Below are positions 1 to 5,122 of a DNA stretch of 12,477 nt, one piece after another. Origin of the DNA: Candidatus Poribacteria bacterium. GTDB taxonomy: Bacteria; Poribacteria; WGA-4E; UBA9662. Location of the stretch: NCBI GenBank assembly GCA_002729015.1, contig PBVO01000007.1, positions 2,447 through 14,923 on the forward strand, read 5' to 3'. Made by a program: the position numbers and the translations under genes. The notes under the pieces are model-generated. The model made no database searches. It saw nothing but the letters and a program-made list of their open reading frames with translations, and was not told the origin of the DNA. Numbering within the stretch: the stretch's first letter is position 1; each line of letters begins with the position of its first letter.

Positions 1-23
1 ACGTTCCTGTACTTCGATTCCAT
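1..23 (-). CDS. Start of a gene running off the left edge (partial)
   Basis: Only the first seven codons are inside the window (M-E-S-K-Y-R-N). The call rests on the start site: on the minus strand an AAAAGGAG Shine-Dalgarno sequence (complement of 31-38) lies seven bases before an ATG at 23-21, the same arrangement as the other minus-strand genes. Nothing can be said about function. It is the last visible member of the leftward gene cluster. Confidence 0.55.
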
Positions 24-241
24 TCAAATTCTCCTTTTAAGTCAAAAAGCCCTGAAAATGCCTCTGTAAGCTCTTGGATTTGATATTCCTAGTGTCTTAC
101 CACCAGAAATTTAAATCAGAGGCCTTAGAGAGGATTCTAGGGCTGTTAAATTGGAAATTAAAAACTGTCTGAGATGGTTATAAATGAAATTCTACTGCAA
201 TTAGGGTAAATCTACCCCAATCGGGCTTATCATCAGGTGCC

Positions 242-356
242 TTATCATTATAACCATTATGTATATATAATATATATATATATAATATTAATATAATATA
301 TAATAATAAATATATATAATATATATAATAATAATAATATATACATATAATGATAA
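242..356. repeat. AT-only low-complexity island bounded by an inverted repeat
   Basis: About 90 bases (262-350) are almost purely alternating A and T. The island is bounded by an 11-base inverted repeat, TTATCATTATA (242-252) and TATAATGATAA (346-356). ATATATACATAT occurs at 337-348 and again at 381-392, flanking the palindrome at 358-380. An easily melted region like this may be an intergenic spacer, a replication-related site or a recombination scar. No gene is visible from 24 to 413. Confidence 0.6.
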
Positions 357-357
357 C

Positions 358-380
358 TAACCCCTTTTTAAAAGGGGTTA
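358..380. terminator. Perfect 23-base palindrome, possible terminator
   Basis: TAACCCCTTTT (358-368) and AAAAGGGGTTA (370-380) pair perfectly around one central base. It lies 33 bases downstream of the stop codon of the minus-strand gene 414-647, so it may end that transcript. The T's lie within the stem rather than after it, so it is not a textbook intrinsic terminator. Confidence 0.45.
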
Positions 381-413
381 ATATATACATATCATCTGTA
401 GCCCCACAGCTTT

Positions 414-647
414 CTACACATGATTCATTAATGGCAGTTCTACATCAGGCCTCAATTCCCTTAAATTTTTTCTAACCTCATTCAAAGTTATTTCAGAATC
501 CAGATTCATCTGCAATTCAATGTCCAAACAGATTATCTGGATGTTGCTAAGCTCAGAAATCCTGTTTCTTGTGTTTTTGAAAACCACAGGACATGATGAT
601 AGGCTTTCACTTGTTAGAGAGTTATAAATTTCATGCAAAATTTCCAT
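414..647 (-). CDS. Small protein of unknown function, 77 residues
   Basis: No family is recognised. The protein is acidic to neutral and soluble, with no signal peptide or membrane segment. The start is well supported: AAAGGAA lies about six bases upstream of the ATG on the minus strand, just after a run of A and T. The C-terminal half (…NEVRKNLRELRPDVELP…) looks helical. It is the penultimate visible gene of the leftward cluster, separated from the upstream gene 757-1008 by two hairpins (678-700 and 708-738) and followed by the palindrome at 358-380, so it may be its own transcription unit. Confidence 0.7.
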   Translation of the reverse strand: MEILHEIYNSLTSESLSSCPVVFKNTRNRISELSNIQIICLDIELQMNLDSEITLNEVRKNLRELRPDVELPLMNHV

Positions 648-677
648 TTTAATTCCTTTTTTTTTAAAAAAAGTTTA

Positions 678-700
678 ATGTAAACAAAATATGTTTACAT
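678..700. repeat. 8-bp inverted repeat in the spacer between two genes
   Basis: ATGTAAAC (678-685) and GTTTACAT (693-700) pair perfectly across a seven-base loop. It sits about 30 bases upstream of the start of the minus-strand gene 414-647, so it could be an operator or a leader hairpin for that gene. Confidence 0.45.
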
Positions 701-707
701 GTCATTA

Positions 708-738
708 CAGGGGATTTCTTAAAAAAAAATCCCCCCTG
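708..738 (-). terminator. Hairpin after gene 757-1008, possible terminator
   Basis: CAGGGGATTT (708-717) pairs with AAATCCCC-(C)-CTG (727-738) with one or two unpaired C's. It follows the stop codon of the minus-strand gene 757-1008 by 18 bases. The A/T run is in the loop and inner stem rather than after the stem, so termination is plausible but not certain. Confidence 0.45.
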
Positions 739-756
739 AAATTAAACCTTGTTTCA

Positions 757-1008
757 CTATGAAGGCAGGCGGGTTGCGCCCGATTTTTTGAGCTGAGCGA
801 TTTTTCCACCCAGCCCTCTTTTTGAAAGCTCTATACCCATCTGAAAAACCTCGTCGCTGTCATGAGGAAACTGCGTGAAAATTTCACTTGCTACATGTAG
901 CATCATATCATCCGTAAGGGATGCCATTTTATGGATGTAATCGTAAGGCTTGATAGAGTGTTGCATGGATGAAAAGTGTCCGAAGTTACGTACTTGCTTA
1001 ACTGACAT
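757..1008 (-). CDS. Small protein of unknown function, 83 residues
   Basis: No family is recognised. The frame stays open upstream to 1125, but the start chosen is the ATG at 1008-1006 because AGGAGA lies about seven bases before it on the minus strand. The upstream extension would contain palindrome-like sequence (1031-1041, 1057-1070) and has no ribosome site. The protein begins M-S-V-K-Q-V-R-N, has a helical-looking centre and a basic C-terminus (…LKKSGATRLPS), and lacks membrane segments or a cysteine motif. Upstream lies the long gene-free stretch, so it probably has its own promoter there. Confidence 0.7.
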   Translation of the reverse strand: MSVKQVRNFGHFSSMQHSIKPYDYIHKMASLTDDMMLHVASEIFTQFPHDSDEVFQMGIELSKRGLGGKIAQLKKSGATRLPS

Positions 1009-1030
1009 TTTAATTATCTCCTGTGCTTTA

Positions 1031-1041
1031 CCCATTATGGG
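1031..1041. repeat. Diverged palindrome copy, CCCATTATGGG
   Basis: Same layout as the CCCTATTAGGG family, with both arms changed together so pairing is kept (CCCAT-T-ATGGG). It lies in the leader of gene 757-1008. Confidence 0.4.
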
Positions 1042-1084
1042 CGTTAAAAAAAATCCCCCTATTATGGAGATAAACGTTGGATTG

Positions 1085-1349
1085 GTGTGGTAATGACTTA
1101 CCACTGTCTCCACTGTCTGCTCCAAAAGGGGGACTGTTGGGATGTGTTAACAAGCCTGTCCGTGACAGGGTTTGCACTGTCGGCTCCAAAAAGGGCGGGA
1201 CGAAACTAGCAAACCAAGTGGACTTACACCGTCGCCTCCAGCTTGTTAACGTTGACGGCATATTATAATAGCTAACGCCAGGTATTAAGGTGTCGCAGTT
1301 GTCACTTACTGCGTATTACCTGTTTGTTTGACCAGCTATTATTTTTTTT
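1085..1349 (+). ncRNA. Candidate structured plus-strand RNA with multi-stem terminator
   Basis: No gene covers this stretch, yet it is rich in nested pairings. GTGGTAA/TTACCAC forms a hairpin near 1087-1104. GTTAACAAG (1146-1154) pairs with CTTGTTAAC (1242-1250), enclosing CCTGTC/GACAGG (1155-1169) and GTTTG/CAAAC (1170-1214). Two similar hairpin-forming copies, about 25 bases each, start CACTGTC (1111-1134 and 1175-1201) with a CTCC-A-run-GGG core. The 3' end is ATAATAGCT (1265-1273) pairing with AGCTATTAT (1334-1342), enclosing CGCAGT/ACTGCG (1294-1313) and followed by eight T's (1342-1349). That end fits an intrinsic terminator on the plus strand only. No promoter is clear and no known RNA family is recognised. 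Confidence 0.5.
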
Positions 1350-1560
1350 GCGTGTCCATGATTACCCTTTCTATGTAACCCTGTGGGTATACTGAAACCA
1401 ATTAGGTCATGTGTGGTTTGGAAGGTTAAGCAAAAACACGGATAAGGTTGATAAAGGATTTGCATATAGCTTGCCTATAATAAGTACCAGGGTTTGACAA
1501 AAATCCATTGTACATAAGTTTTTTCGGTTTTATACATCTGAGATGCTCCCACCGAATTTT

Positions 1561-1572
1561 CCCTATTATGGG
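1561..1572. repeat. Variant palindrome copy, CCCTATTATGGG
   Basis: Resembles the CCCTATTAGGG family with one inserted base, leaving only the CCC/GGG arms paired. Confidence 0.4.
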
Positions 1573-1914
1573 TTTAAGCCATGCAAGTCGCTGTTATGGT
1601 TTGGTGGTCCTGGACGTGGCCCCACGTTCCAGGCCTTTATTAATAATCAGATGTGAATCTGAAGTGATTGTTTTACATCCTTTACAGTGCTATCGCACGA
1701 GTCTACCTGTTACCTCGCCCTACCCAATCCTTCAACAGATTGTTTTAACTTCCGTATAACTGGTGGTATACGTTCCCATGCTGTCATGGGTGTGAGTTGC
1801 ACACCTAGCAACCCAAGTTGTAGAACCACTGGCTTGATAAACTATCGCCAGTTCCCTTGTGGATGTTCGGATGTAACGGTGTTCGACAACCGCCATATTG
1901 TGTGTGCTATTATT

Positions 1915-1931
1915 TCTCCCTATTAGGGAGA
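1915..1931. repeat. Palindromic repeat, full 17-base form
   Basis: TCTCCCTATTAGGGAGA: eight-base arms around a single T. Identical to the copy at 2221-2237. As RNA it forms a short GC-rich stem with a five-base loop on either strand. Confidence 0.85.
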
Positions 1932-2220
1932 TTTATTTTTAGGCACACTCCACCCACAATCTCTGTGCCACTCCGCTATGTATGGTTGGTGATTGATACA
2001 CCGCCAGTGATTGCCCATACAGACTAATCACCTTAAGGTGGTGGTATCCATCCATCCCCATACTAGGGAATCCGTGATACAGAGGCGACTATATAAACCT
2101 TTATTGTATATATAACCGCTTGGGAATATGTGAATATATCTAGGATGGGTGAGTCTCCCATCTTCGATAGTGATATATCAAAGAACTAGCCATGCCGTTA
2201 GGCATTTCTGTTTATATGTT

Positions 2221-2237
2221 TCTCCCTATTAGGGAGA
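2221..2237. repeat. Palindromic repeat, full 17-base form
   Basis: TCTCCCTATTAGGGAGA, identical to 1915-1931, in the hairpin-dense gene-free stretch. Confidence 0.85.
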
Positions 2238-2434
2238 TGTGAATGGTTGTATGAGATATACTTGGTCAACATATGTTGTACCAAATCCCCAACCGACATT
2301 GTTCTATCCCGTGAAATTTTTACCCATCATGCTGTGCATGACTGTCATGGGCTTTACTGACTTTAGACCAGCCATTCCCGAAGGAAGGTAACGGTTACAC
2401 AATGTCATCCTTTACTAATAACAGGGTTAATGAT

Positions 2435-2450
2435 TCTCCCTATTAGGGAG
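2435..2450. repeat. Palindromic repeat directly after a stop codon
   Basis: TCTCCCTATTAGGGAG, differing from the full form only in the last base. It abuts the stop codon of the minus-strand gene 2451-2693 with no gap, so the transcript of that gene would end in or pass through this hairpin. Confidence 0.85.
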
Positions 2451-2693
2451 TTACCAACCGTGACTCCAAGCATTCAGCTTAACGATTAGAGCTTCCCGTG
2501 CAAGCTCTACGTTTGATTCGGTCATGGGAACCCCCTTCAGCCCCATGACCGTAGGGTTATTGTGGCGTTCATGGTATGGGTAGCTCCAGCCATCCCAGTC
2601 ATGGTTCGCTACCCTTGTAGGGATAGAGATGTAGCTGACAGTGATGGGCGTTCCTTTGATTTCTATGGTTGTTTCTATGGTTGTTGTGTTCAT
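2451..2693 (-). CDS. Protein of unknown function, 80 residues
   Basis: No family is recognised. The ATG at 2693-2691 is preceded on the minus strand by AAAGGAATCATC, a good ribosome site merged with the 3' arm of a palindrome copy (2706-2720). The protein starts with a Thr/Ile-rich strand-like segment (MNTTTIETTIEIKG) followed by a Trp/Tyr/His-rich centre (DWDGWSYPYHE) and a helical C-terminus. A strong 9-bp inverted repeat, GGTCATGGG/CCCATGACC (2520-2550), lies within the coding sequence. Its leader is almost the same as that of the next gene upstream (2739-3044), and the two are probably co-transcribed. Confidence 0.72.
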   Translation of the reverse strand: MNTTTIETTIEIKGTPITVSYISIPTRVANHDWDGWSYPYHERHNNPTVMGLKGVPMTESNVELAREALIVKLNAWSHGW

Positions 2694-2705
2694 GATGATT
2701 CCTTT

Positions 2706-2720
2706 TCCCTATTAGGGAGA
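2706..2720. repeat. Palindromic repeat in the leader of gene 2451-2693
   Basis: TCCCTATTAGGGAGA. On the minus strand its 3' arm runs straight into the AAAGGAA ribosome site, so a hairpin here could mask or expose translation initiation. Confidence 0.8.
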
Positions 2721-2765
2721 TACAAAGCAAGGGACTGATTAGTGAGATACAAAGCAAGGGACTGA
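2717..2765. repeat. 27-base tandem duplication at the end of gene 2739-3044
   Basis: A 22-base sequence at 2717-2738 recurs exactly at 2744-2765. The second copy encodes the C-terminus of the minus-strand gene 2739-3044 (…V-P-C-F-V-S); the first lies just beyond its stop codon and runs into the palindrome at 2706-2720. The arrangement looks like a local duplication of the gene's end. Confidence 0.85.
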
Positions 2766-3044
2766 AATTATATGTCCCTTGTCATTACGTTTGGTTTCGG
2801 GGTGTCCTGTGGCTGGAGCTACCACGTCTACCCGATTGGTCGCACTCAGTACCAACCCCGAAACAATATATCGTGTATTAGGTTGTGGGGTTGGGAGGTT
2901 TTCGATTTCTCCAAAGGTCTGTTTGCACAGACCATCAACAATGCTAGTGAAGCTCACCGAAACTCTAGCCACTTCCCCTGATGGAGGGTGGATAGTTCCG
3001 TCGTTCATGCTGATTGAATGGGGTGTCAGGTTAATGTATTTCAT
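2739..3044 (-). CDS. Conserved phage-type hypothetical protein, 101 residues
   Basis: The sequence fits a small protein family that I recall as frequent in phages and prophages, beginning MKYINLTPHSI and containing a PSGEVARV segment, a LPTP…TRYIVSGLVL segment and a conserved DVVAPATGHPETKRNDKGHI block near residues 73-92. The molecular function of that family is not known to me. The start ATG at 3044-3042 follows AAAGGAATCATC on the minus strand. The last residues (VPCFVSH) come from a tandemly duplicated 22-base segment, and the repeat copy lies just downstream. The leader carries a palindrome copy (3056-3070). Confidence 0.8.
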   Translation of the reverse strand: MKYINLTPHSISMNDGTIHPPSGEVARVSVSFTSIVDGLCKQTFGEIENLPTPQPNTRYIVSGLVLSATNRVDVVAPATGHPETKRNDKGHIISVPCFVSH

Positions 3045-3055
3045 GATGATTCCTT

Positions 3056-3070
3056 TCCCTATTAGGGAGA
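3056..3070. repeat. Palindromic repeat between genes 2739-3044 and 3071-3316
   Basis: TCCCTATTAGGGAGA. It fills the gap between the stop codon of 3071-3316 and the ribosome site of 2739-3044. The leader 3042-3071 is nearly identical to 2691-2721. Confidence 0.85.
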
Positions 3071-3316
3071 TTATAAAGTTTTTTCAATTTCTTTGATGCG
3101 TTCTTGCGTCTGTGTTGGAATTGAGTTTGCCCCTAGTAGGGAGAAACTCTTGTCATTTTTCTCCATGAAGTGTGGACGTAAGTCTACAAAGTATTGTAGG
3201 GTTTCCCTTTTGATAACTTCCAGTTCATCTGCCACATCAAAGGATTCAGCATCATATGCTTTGTCTTCGAGTTTGTCGATGTTGTTAATGAAGTCTATCT
3301 CAAACTTGTTCCACAT
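3071..3316 (-). CDS. Small helical protein of unknown function, 81 residues
   Basis: No family is recognised. The ATG at 3316-3314 is chosen over one seven codons upstream because AAGGAG lies about seven bases before it on the minus strand. Residues 1-50 are charged and look helical (NNIDKLEDKAYDAES…). Residues 58-62 (FSLLG) are encoded by a copy of the palindromic repeat (3130-3144), so the repeat has entered this gene without breaking the frame. The C-terminus (RIKEIEKTL) is again helical. It sits in the leftward cluster, bounded on both sides by palindrome copies. Confidence 0.7.
   Translation of the reverse strand: MWNKFEIDFINNIDKLEDKAYDAESFDVADELEVIKRETLQYFVDLRPHFMEKNDKSFSLLGANSIPTQTQERIKEIEKTL
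3130..3144. repeat. Palindromic repeat inside gene 3071-3316
   Basis: CCCCTAGTAGGGAGA, with the central base changed to G. Read on the minus strand as S-L-L-G, the same frame as the copy in gene 3397-4266. Confidence 0.75.
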
Positions 3317-3332
3317 TTGTCTACTCCTTATT

Positions 3333-3359
3333 ACCAACCTCCCTATTAGGGAGATTGGT
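3333..3359. repeat. Extended palindrome copy between two genes
   Basis: The usual CTCCCTATTAGGGAG core is extended by ACCAA and TTGGT, giving 13-base arms with one mismatch. It lies between gene 3397-4266 and the ribosome site of gene 3071-3316 and is the longest copy. Confidence 0.8.
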
Positions 3360-3365
3360 TGATTG

Positions 3366-3389
3366 GGTTGGTTGGTTGGTTGGTTGGTT
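3366..3389. repeat. GGTT tandem repeat, six copies
   Basis: Six perfect GGTT units between the stop codon of gene 3397-4266 and the extended palindrome. A slippage-prone microsatellite; the TTGGT arm of the palindrome may be part of the same expansion. Confidence 0.9.
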
Positions 3390-3396
3390 AGGGTTT

Positions 3397-4266
3397 CTAG
3401 CTGGCTTTAGCAACTAGGTCTTTATGTTTGATTATCTCTGCTTGGACTACATCGGCAGATATAGCTTCGTTCTCTGCCATTTCGACCAATCGAGCAAAGT
3501 GTTTGGCTAACAAGTTGGCTTTGGTTTCGGCCTTTACCTTTTCGGCCTTTCGTTCTTCTGCCCGTTTCTTTTTCGTGTCCTCGATAATCGAAGCATTCAA
3601 AGCCATTTTTTGGCGTTTGTCTGCTTCATTCAAAGCTTTTTCACGCCATGCCTTGTATGTTAGCCTAGTAATCTTAACCCCGTTTAGACCTTCCCCATAA
3701 TGCCTTAAACCCATTTCGAAAGTTTGCAAGATGGTATCATCGTTTATGCTTTTGTTATTATCGAGATACTCCACAAGTTTATTGAGAAACTGTGAGATAT
3801 TTTCAGGATTAGACATTAGTTGCTGTTTCCCTATTAGGGAGAAAAACTTATTGACCCCTGAACCAATTTTTTTCGATATGGATACGGTTTCGCCACAAGG
3901 TAGCAACTTTGCTAGGTATCCAGCATTACGTAAGTGGTGGCAACCGTTCTTGATTCCAAGCATTTTGGCTTGGATAACCCCATTCCTTTTTGCAATCCCT
4001 TTATCTGAGGTCTTGCCATTAGGCAACTGGGTTTCGTGTTTCATCGCTTTCTTGTCGATTGTGAAGTTGCTGTCAATTATCATAGCACCTAGTGCTATGT
4101 ATGCACTTGACGCAATACTCGACTGACTAGTAACAACTAGGTTATCAATAGTCTTAACCTCGGACATTGTTACAGACTTCCCTTGACGGTTTCCCCGACT
4201 AAGATTTTCCAGATTATCGAGGGTTTTAGCTAGTGATGAATTGAAATTTTGCTTGGAATTTGACAT
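3397..4266 (-). CDS. Protein of unknown function, 289 residues
   Basis: The largest gene of the leftward cluster; no family is recognised. The ATG at 4266-4264 is preferred over one six codons upstream because AAGGAT lies about six bases before it on the minus strand, and the upstream ATG lies in a palindrome-like sequence without a ribosome site. The N-terminal third is Ser/Asn-rich, the middle has basic segments (…SDKGIAKRNGVIQAKM…), and the C-terminal 80 residues form a Lys/Glu/Ala-rich helix (KKKRAEERKAEKVKAETKA), typical of a coiled coil or nucleic-acid-associated tail. Residues 142-146 (FSLIG) are encoded by a palindrome copy (3826-3844). It is the first gene of the cluster and has a leader of several hundred bases. 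Confidence 0.8.
   Translation of the reverse strand: MSNSKQNFNSSLAKTLDNLENLSRGNRQGKSVTMSEVKTIDNLVVTSQSSIASSAYIALGAMIIDSNFTIDKKAMKHETQLPNGKTSDKGIAKRNGVIQAKMLGIKNGCHHLRNAGYLAKLLPCGETVSISKKIGSGVNKFFSLIGKQQLMSNPENISQFLNKLVEYLDNNKSINDDTILQTFEMGLRHYGEGLNGVKITRLTYKAWREKALNEADKRQKMALNASIIEDTKKKRAEERKAEKVKAETKANLLAKHFARLVEMAENEAISADVVQAEIIKHKDLVAKAS
3826..3844. repeat. Palindromic repeat inside gene 3397-4266
   Basis: TTTCCCTATTAGGGAGAAA. Read on the minus strand as F-S-L-I-G-K. Of the three minus-strand frames through the motif, one contains stop codons, so the copy is in a permissive frame. Confidence 0.8.
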
Positions 4267-4363
4267 GATTAAATCCTTGCCCATTTTGGGCTATAACAGT
4301 TTAGCTACATATCATGGTAACTAGTCATGAATAGGCTACCAATGCCTACCGATACCGAATCCC

Positions 4364-4375
4364 CCCTATTAGGGA
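4364..4375. repeat. Palindromic repeat core, rightmost copy
   Basis: CCCTATTAGGGA. This is the last copy; none is found to the right of 4400. Confidence 0.8.
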
Positions 4376-4838
4376 AATTTCGCCCTGTTTATACCCTGTT
4401 ATTGACTGAGTATAAACCCTAGTCTGTGAGTACAAACAGGGCTGTATTTCGTCTGATATTATTAAAACCCTGTTATTAGTACACGTCATCCTTTCAGACG
4501 TGCGTTCTAGTATTTCAACTACCTGTCCCTTTTAACGCTCGGCAACGAACCGTAGGTATTTTAAGAAAACCGTTGTAAGGCGGTCTTCGACCATCAACTC
4601 ACGACTAGGATTGGAGTTGTTACGGGGACTGTGGCACGCTCCCGCCACATTGGTTTTTTGTCTAGCTTGCCATCCGTTAAAAATTCCGTTTTTGTTACCT
4701 AGTACCAAAAACTTTGCTTTTAACCTTTACAGCTAAAATTTAACCGCTTCACATATTCCAATTTCGGACGGACGCAGAGGTTCATTAAGTCTCTACGGTG
4801 AAGTTTATAATCGCTTGATTATTTTGTCCGTTTACTTA

Positions 4839-4853
4839 CCTTGCCTTGCCTTG
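4839..4853. repeat. CCTTG tandem repeat, three copies
   Basis: Three perfect CCTTG units in the divergent spacer. Confidence 0.8.
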
Positions 4854-4877
4854 ATAGTTCCCCCCCATTCAATAGGA

Positions 4878-4907
4878 AGTATAACATAACTATGGCATAG
4901 AGTGCAA
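4878..4907 (-). promoter_or_regulatory. Probable sigma-70-type promoter reading leftward
   Basis: On the minus strand TTGCAC (complement of 4902-4907) and TATACT (complement of 4878-4883) are 18 bases apart. It points toward the hairpin-rich leader and the minus-strand gene cluster. Confidence 0.5.
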
Positions 4908-4981
4908 GTAAATTGTTGGTTTTGTTTGTTGTTCCTTTGTTTTTTTTGACCTCTCTTTTTTCACACTTCGTGCTATCAATA

Positions 4982-5054
4982 AGAAAAGATGGCGGAACGG
5001 TAGACGCTAGACCCTAACTATACTAGGAAAAAACCGATGCACCCTTATAGCGTC
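4982..5054 (+). other. tRNA-Leu-like 5' half, remnant
   Basis: GATGGCGGAACGGTAGACGC (4988-5007) closely matches the bacterial tRNA-Leu D-arm (T8, GCG stem, AA…GGTAGA loop, CGC stem), followed by CTAGACCCTAA, similar to the 5' anticodon arm. No anticodon stem, T-arm or matching acceptor strand follows, so it is not a functional tRNA. GACGCTA (5003-5009) pairs instead with TAGCGTC (5048-5054), giving an alternative hairpin. It may be a decayed phage tRNA gene or an RNA that mimics part of a tRNA. Confidence 0.5.
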
Positions 5055-5106
5055 CATTACAAAAAAAATGCTGGGGAAAATTTCAGTAAGTGCCTTACAT
5101 ATTTAT

Positions 5107-5114
5107 GTTATAAT
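5107..5114 (+). promoter_or_regulatory. Extended -10 promoter for the rightward cluster
   Basis: TGTTATAAT (5106-5114 including the preceding base) is a TG-N-TATAAT extended -10 with no clear -35. The first codon of the methyltransferase gene is only eight bases further on and no Shine-Dalgarno site precedes it, so the transcript is probably leaderless or nearly so. Confidence 0.55.
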
Positions 5115-5122
5115 CATGTTTT

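Larger units (their letters stand above)
1350..2434. other. Gene-free stretch dense in hairpins
   Basis: No reading frame here has a convincing start or ribosome site. Instead there are many short inverted repeats: 1609-1633 (CCTGG/CCAGG with CGTG/CACG), 1647-1662 (TCAGAT/ATCTGA), 1775-1790 (CCCATG/CATGGG), 1828-1852 (ACTGGC/GCCAGT), 1988-2032 (GGTGATT/AATCACC), 2029-2040 (CACCTTAAGGTG), 2144-2162 (GATGGG/CCCATC), 2262-2284 (TTGGT/ACCAA around CAACATATGTTG) and 2323-2351 (CCCAT/ATGGG around CATGC/GCATG). Copies of the CCCTATTAGGG palindrome are interspersed. It could encode one large or several small structured RNAs, or be a repeat-rich control region. Confidence 0.55.
4292..4870. other. Gene-free, hairpin-rich leader of the leftward cluster
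   Basis: No gene is seen. Paired segments include CCCTGTTT (4383-4390) with AAACAGGG (4434-4441), CACGTC with GACGTG near 4482-4502, CAACTC (4595-4600) with GAGTTG (4614-4619), TGTGGC (4630-4635) with GCCACA (4644-4649) followed shortly by six T's, CTTCAC with GTGAAG near 4747-4804, and ATAATC/GATTAT (4807-4822). CCCTGTTATT is repeated at 4394-4403 and 4469-4478. Since a minus-strand promoter lies at 4878-4907, much of this may be a long structured 5' leader of gene 3397-4266 or a separate RNA. Confidence 0.5.

Noticed and set aside
178..390. Minus-strand frame of 70 codons over the AT island
   Set aside because: The product is almost only Ile, Tyr and Leu, arising from AT repeats; no ribosome site.
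1028..1268. Short frames on both strands across 1028-1268
   Set aside because: No ribosome sites, and the sequence is dominated by nested inverted repeats and a duplicated hairpin, better explained as RNA.
1508..1926. Plus-strand frames of about 80 codons
   Set aside because: They are mutually overlapping, have no Shine-Dalgarno site and show no protein-like pattern.
1915..4375. CRISPR array
   Set aside because: Palindrome copies are too short, irregularly spaced, lie in genes and spacers alike, and no cas gene is present.
4982..5070. Complete functional tRNA-Leu
   Set aside because: Only the D-arm and part of the anticodon arm are recognisable; no T-arm or matching acceptor strand.
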